Source of the DNA: Anas platyrhynchos
Lineage: Eukaryota > Chordata > Aves > Anseriformes > Anatidae
Reading direction: 5' to 3'
Assembly (NCBI RefSeq): GCF_047663525.1
Contig: NC_092597.1
Span: forward strand, 22,088,001-22,152,000
DNA: 64,000 bases
Each line of letters starts with the position of its first letter. Position 1 is the first letter of the stretch. Shown here piece after piece: positions 58,251-64,000 of this stretch. The notes below the pieces were generated by a model that did not search any database, was not told where the DNA came from, and saw only the letters and a list, made by a program, of their open reading frames with translations. The translations under genes were made by a program, and so were the position numbers.

Positions 58251-61200
58251 TACCCATCAGTAGGAATCTTAACAGAAAAAAAACCACCAAACAACCCTAT
58301 CTGTTAGGAAATGAGCACATTAAATCATTTTACAAGCTACAGCTAATGACGGTTTTTGCTGTACTAACAGAACTTACTAGATTTGTATTATTTCTTGTAA
58401 ATAGGTATAACTTAAGTGGAATCTCCATAGCACCTGGTAACTCTACTGCTGAAAACATTCCGTTGGAGACTTTTTAACTCTTTTTTCTAATAGGGTTAGC
58501 AGTTTCATCCTAAAATGTCTAGCCCAGCCCTAAGCCTGATTCATCTGGACTTCCCAGAAAACAACGGATCATGTTGCTTCTGCAGTTTTCCCACTTTGTT
58601 CTTCTCATTCTGGTGATAAGCTGGGCTCTGCCTAAGGCAGGAGGGTGGGCTACCTTGTAGCTGCCCTCTGGAGTGCTTCTAGATGCTCCTCTGTTAATGG
58701 CAGTGCTGGTCACAGTCAGAGATGGGATCCTGGCCTCTTAAGCCTTTGCTCTGACCTCCTGCAGCACCTCCCATCTTCAGCGTACGTCCTGCCACCACGC
58801 ACTTTTTTGTTTCTCCCCTTAAACACCTGATTTCTGGCTGCACTAAGGCTGCCTTCTTGTGCCTGGCAACCCTGTGGGCATGGAGCGCTGGGGCGTGAGG
58901 CTGTGCTTCAGGCCGTGCCACCAGGTTACATTTGTGACAGGAAGGAAGTGAGCTTACAAGCAAGCGAAATGTGGATGACTCTGAGAAGCAGCTGCCGCAG
59001 CCAGAGGAAAGGCAGCACTTTGGCTCCTGCTTGTAACGAGCTTTGAGATTTGGCAATAAACCCCCTTTTAAATATCAGCTGTTTAAGAGCCATTTGTCCT
59101 AAAACAGGGGCAAAGAGGAGCCAGGAGGACTGGCAGCCGGGGGCTTTGCTGCGGAGGAGGGCGCGTTGCACGGCTGTGGTCAGGCTGGGGCGAGCAAGCT
59201 GCTGTGCTAACCACAAGCCTGGAGGAAGGAGAAGCACTGGGGCTTGCGGGTGGCACCCAGCTGGGCTGCTGCACCCAACCAAGTGCAGGCTCTGGCAGCG
59301 CTCTCGGGGCCGTCCTTAACGCCTTGATGTGGATTCTGGTGTGTAGCGAATGTGAAACTCACCCAGCGGTCATCCCCACGGTGCTGAGCAGCAGCAGAGC
59401 TTCGTTCCCCTGCACGGATGCCAGTGAGCTAGAGGAAGGCAGGAACTGGCATCGTAGCGAGTGCTTCCCTTCTGTGAAACTGGGTGGAAACTGGCCAGTG
59501 GGTTCAGAAGTTACAAGGAAGCAGGGAAAAAGAATGCAAGCGTGCATGCCATCCTATTGCACAAGCTCGGCTTCGTCTGGGTAAATGTGCTTGTTAAACT
59601 GTGAAGGCCACTGCTGGGAAGGGGGCAATTCCCCAAGGGAATTTCCAAAAGACTCGGTTGATTTCTACAGATATGCTACAGAAAAAAAAGCTATTTCTCC
59701 TCTTCCGAGAAAGCAGACAACACATCACATTTGGGCCTCAAATTGATGTTGGTAAGGAAGGGCAGTGTCTAGCACTAAGTAAAGCCCGTGAAACATGATT
59801 AAAAAGCCCATGAAAATGAAAACATACATTGTATTGGCACATGAAACATTTGCATGACTGCGTTTAATTCAACGCACGGCCATAGTTTACTAATTAGAAG
59901 AGACTGTGTTATTTCATAATCTGAAATAGAGAATGGGGGTCCTAGGTTTCATCCAGTGATCCTGCAGAGCTCAATAATTTGCATCTGAGAAAGAGCAGAA
60001 AGAGCTCTTCCAGTCCCAGGGTGCCAAAGGATTTACTACAGCATTGGCTAGTGTACTGCGGTGACTTATTATTCTCGCTATTAAAAAATGTGTGTTTTAT
60101 CTTAAACATGAATCGTCAACAGCAAAGCTCTCCAAGATTTCCCCTTCCAGTTAGAAAATCTGCCAGCACAGAACATATCCACTGTGTTTAGAGAACAGAG
60201 ATCCCTGTTTTGTTATGCTATGCAAGTTCACATACTTCGGAAAGCCAGTGCTTCATTTGTTCCAGGAAACTTAGTCACTGTGTTCTTCTAGTGCCTTACC
60301 TCATGGCTCTGCAACCCACAATATTCCTGCGAAAACAGCCGATGTGATGTTACAAAGCATCAACGATTTCTTTCTCGGCAGCAACCCCGCTGTCTGGGGC
60401 AGCGTGAGGAACTTTAAGCAATGTGTTTTCCATCCACTCCTCGCCTCTTCGCAGTATCAGTGACAAATCAGCCCGAAAAATGTCCCCTCGGAGAGCAAGG
60501 GGGGCTGACCCTCGCACCTGCGGCTGCTCGGCGTTGGTCCCCTCTCCCTGACCTACTGGGCTGCTCAGTTCAGGGTTGGTAAAGCTGTGTCTGAGGACAC
60601 TGAAGCAATCCTTCCTTACTGCATATGTATTACAAAGCACTGGCGCTCAGAGCTGTAGATAAAAAGAGAAAGCTTCAGTGGAATATTACAAACCCCATTT
60701 GCAAGAAGCTATTACGGGAGGGATGGTTGTCTGCAGCGTATCACACTCACCGCGTAAAGGGAAAAATAAATTGGCTTAATTTGCAGCAAAGAAGATGGAA
60801 GAGTTCAGAAAGGTCTTCCAGGCACAGGGTGGGGATATTCTGGAACGGGATCTGCAGGAGGACCTCCATCAGCAGGATTTAAGAGCAGAAATGCAGCGAG
60901 GGTGGGGCTGTGTTCCCTCTTCTGCACGGAACAGCGGATGGAGCCACTGCCTGCGGTCCTGTCCGGCCATATGGCTCCTGCAGGGCACTGGCAGAAGCCT
61001 CAGCAAGCAGGCGTAGTGGCTAATAAACCCCACGGGCTGCTCAGTCCTTTAACCTTGTTTGCCCTCTCACTGGGGATCATGCGGAACGCGTGGAGCAGCG
61101 GGATGACAAACAGTGCGGTGCTCTGCAAGTCCCAGCTCACACTGCCTTGCTCTCCCCAGCTTTCCTCCTCTCCTTTTCCAGCCTTCAGCTCTCTTCTCTC

Positions 61201-64000
61201 CCTTTTCCCATTTCATGCCCCTCCTCAGGCAGAAGAATTCCTTCAGAGATAGCTCAGCACTCTGACAGAAGCTCTCCATAACTTCTGGATGCGTCCCTGC
61301 CAAGAAAACCTCCTTACTCCTCGCCCCCGTTGGATCCATGGGACAGTTTACTCATCCCCATGGGGATAAGTTTGTGCTCTGTAACACGGGCAGTTTACAA
61401 TGAATTTTAAAACAATTTGCTCAAAATAAATGAATGGAACTGAAATGCTGGGAAACAAAGCCAGAACTAGCTCCATTTTTTTTCTTTTTTTTTGACTAAA
61501 CATTATTGGCAATTCTTGTGTAGCATCTTCCAGTGTGCAGACCTTACGGAGATGTTCTGGCCTAAAAGAGAAAGCCACCTGGAGCTGACTGCAAGGGAAG
61601 AGAGCAGGCAGTGGGAAGGCAGCGCTCAGTACTCGCCCTAATTCACAGGTAGGGATGTGGCATGTATGCAACATAAACAGATCCAGACCCTCCTTCCCCT
61701 TAGAACTACTCAGAAATTAGGAAAAATCTGAGTTTGTTACTGGCTTCCCCTTACCCCTTACTTAATTCCCTCTTGGTGTCTAAATGGTTTTCAGATGCTC
61801 AGTAAAATTTTAAACGATATTCATATTTTCCCCTCACACCCACAAAAAAACTCAAATAGTTTTGGAGGAAAAATATTTTTGCTTTCCAATGAAACCTACC
61901 TTGCACAAAAATAAATGCTTCTTAATGCTAATCAGTTTTATATGTGAATCACCACTGCACACTGAGGTATCTGTCACTGCAGCTGGCAAAAATACTCGAA
62001 GATCTCCAGAAGTCCAGCGGACATGCAAGCCAGCATGACTCAGAGTCTCAGGGTGAAGAACCGAGCAAACAAAACCCCGAGTTCCTCTGCTATTTCATTC
62101 GCAACAAGAATTTCAGTTTTGAAATGCTGGCAAAATGCTCAGCGTTTGTTTAGAGCACATCACCATGACAGCACAGCGCTGCCCGGTGCCTAACGCCCTG
62201 CGTGTATCTGCGAGGAACAGTGGTGAAGGGGAAGTGGAGCTCAGGGAAAGATCAGGGCCAGATGTCACAGGGGAGCTCGCAGCAGGTCCTGATCCAAACC
62301 TACGTCCTCCAGCGCCGGTCCCACGCGGGTGATCAGCCTGATCAGCCTTCCCGTCCAAGCCACCGAGCCTCCCATCAGCTTTCTCCGGTCCAACGCTGAA
62401 TTTTCAACAGCACGGGTTGAATGTCCTGAGCCAGGCAAATGAATTCCGCTGGTTTCCAAGTGCCAAGAGCTAATGAACTTCTGCAGGGCTGTCACTGCGA
62501 ACAATAGTCGTGTGTTTGAATGACGGAGCTCTCAGCTTCACCACGCTTCTGCCTGTCTGTCCGAGCGGGTTCAAAACCACCTACCTCCAACCGTGCAACC
62601 AGGGCCTCGCTGCAATCGCAGGCAAGAAATTTTCTGGCAAAACATTTTCAGGTTAAAGCAGCAACCCAAAGCTGTTAACAGAGGATTAGGTATTTAGAAA
62701 AGTGTCCCGGTTTTAAAAAATGTACAAAAACATTTTGAAAAGCTGACGATTCAGAAGTGGGCATTTTTGCTCTGGGGCATGAAAACACGATGTCAACACC
62801 TCAGCTAATCTTTAGGTAATTTTCTCAACGAGTTTTTAAAAGGCTGAAGCAGATCTTACATGTTTGGCTGGAGCTCGGGTAATTACTTCCTGTCTAATTA
62901 CGTAAGTTTTCAAAAAGTTTTATTTTCTGCCTTGATCTTCATAGGGGAAGAGAATTTAAACCCTTGGGAAAGCTCAGAAGATGGTGAAGCTCTTTAAGTC
63001 TGGATCTGGACAGACAGAATAGGATTCCTGTGCGTTTCGGTCCTCCAGATAGGGCACTGGGATCAATCCTGTTCCTCTGTGACTCTTCCCTCCAAGGAGC
63101 AGCGTTTCACTCTCTGTTGGTGCAGTCACACCGTGGGTTGCAGCCCATTTGTTTCGGCTCAAGGCAGCAGCAACTGCACAGGTTTGGGGTTGGTTTTAAC
63201 GGGTCTGCTATTGCCCGGAGAGAAAGTGCCATTTTTTAGGACATGCACAGTACATTTACAGATGTCACAAGCGCCACCGTCCCTATAGGACAGGGAGAAC
63301 TCGGGCTGTTCTCCACAGCTCCCACTCAGCCCTTGGTGGCAGAGGCAGAGGGCCCAGATCCAACGTCCCCAGACCCTTTCTGCACCCACGAGGGGAGCCA
63401 GCCCTTTGGGTTTTGTCTGCAGTTTCCAGACTCAGCAATCACAAGCGACCAACAGAAGCCAGCAGAGATTAATTATATTTTTCTCCCGAGTGGGTAGGTG
63501 CTCGACTGCAGAGCGCCGTGGCTGTAACTCAGCCGTGTTACAAGACATCTCCAGCACGAAGGAGCTGGAGCAGGAGGTAATTGAGGGCTGGCTCCCGGAG
63601 GGAATTTTCCCTTAAAAGGATAACTACATTGTCATGATGAAACCAGCTCGCTTCCACTGCCCGCAGAGCTTTTTGCAAACACGTCTGCCGGAGCTGGGGG
63701 CGGTGGCAATTTTTCCAGCAGACTGCTAGGAGCAGCAGGGCAGTGGCTACTGCTCCAAATGCTCCAGGGTCTCTGGCCTGTCTCAGCCGTCCTCTCCCGT
63801 GAAGGGCAGCCCCAGAAGGTCACTCCAGTGCCACGTAACAAGAAGCCAGCTCCTGCCGTCCGCTCAGGGAAAAGGGATACCTCAGCTAGGGTTGCAGGCA
63901 GAGAAGCCAGCCTCACACAAAGTGCTCGTGCTCAAAATCCGAAATGTTTTCAGAGGGGCAGGCAGGATGCCAGCTGAAAGCATACCAAAGCCACGCAGGA
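58251..64000. other. Intergenic DNA to the right edge, no gene recognised
   Basis: About 5.7 kb. Another AATAAA occurs at 59,055-59,060. Short open frames (for example 60,350-60,640 minus, 61,944-62,153 plus) have no recognisable domain. In human the next gene is ANKDD1A; no ankyrin-repeat exon is visible here on either strand. Confidence 0.55.

Noticed and set aside
60350..60640. 96-codon open frame on the minus strand
   Set aside because: Some stretches look protein-like, but there is no recognised family, no splice support and no neighbouring exon.
61982..62153. Exon-like segment after a ctgcag acceptor-like site, reading a Gln/Glu/Ser-rich peptide
   Set aside because: No known protein recognised, no partner exon or convincing donor, and it ends in a stop soon after. 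Kept only as a weak lead.

Overview
The window looks like vertebrate nuclear DNA, most likely from a bird. The genes are split by GT-AG introns. The left 32 kb is GC-rich with short introns, as on an avian microchromosome. I see no Alu- or B1-like SINEs, and one degraded CR1-type LINE tail (about 51,055-51,215) fits a sauropsid. The species cannot be fixed from the sequence alone.

Left part, minus strand (1-17,903): the first 14 coding exons of a proprotein convertase best matched to PCSK6 (PACE4). They encode a signal peptide, prodomain with an RVKR cleavage site, the whole subtilisin-like catalytic domain (D174, H215, N316, S389) and the P domain, 646 complete codons in all. The gene runs off the left edge, so the C-terminal Cys-rich/PLAC region is missing. 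The promoter zone (about 17,904-18,650) has a CpG-rich core, a GC box, a TATA-like TTTAAAA and a long C/G-rich degenerate repeat.

Middle (18,650-31,150): about 12.5 kb of intergenic DNA with no gene I can support. It holds simple repeats, two small minisatellites and scattered AT-rich patches.

Right part, plus strand (31,484-55,584, with 3' UTR to about 58.25 kb): PLEKHO2, complete, six coding exons, 570 residues, with an N-terminal PH domain, three proline-rich motifs and a conserved C-terminal helix. Its promoter region is a CpG-rich block with a CTG repeat and a possible short uORF. About 5.7 kb of intergenic DNA follows to the right edge with no gene recognised.

PCSK6 acts in the secretory pathway and outside the cell, cleaving precursors of TGF-beta-family ligands. 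PLEKHO2 is a cytoplasmic/membrane-associated phosphoinositide-binding adaptor. They are divergently arranged neighbours about 13.6 kb apart, with no obvious functional link. I found no new multi-gene system. The most interesting points are regulatory or structural: a microsatellite against a splice donor, a G4-prone repeat at the PCSK6 promoter, AT-rich homeodomain-motif islands in PCSK6 introns, and the unusual PCSK6-PLEKHO2 neighbourhood.
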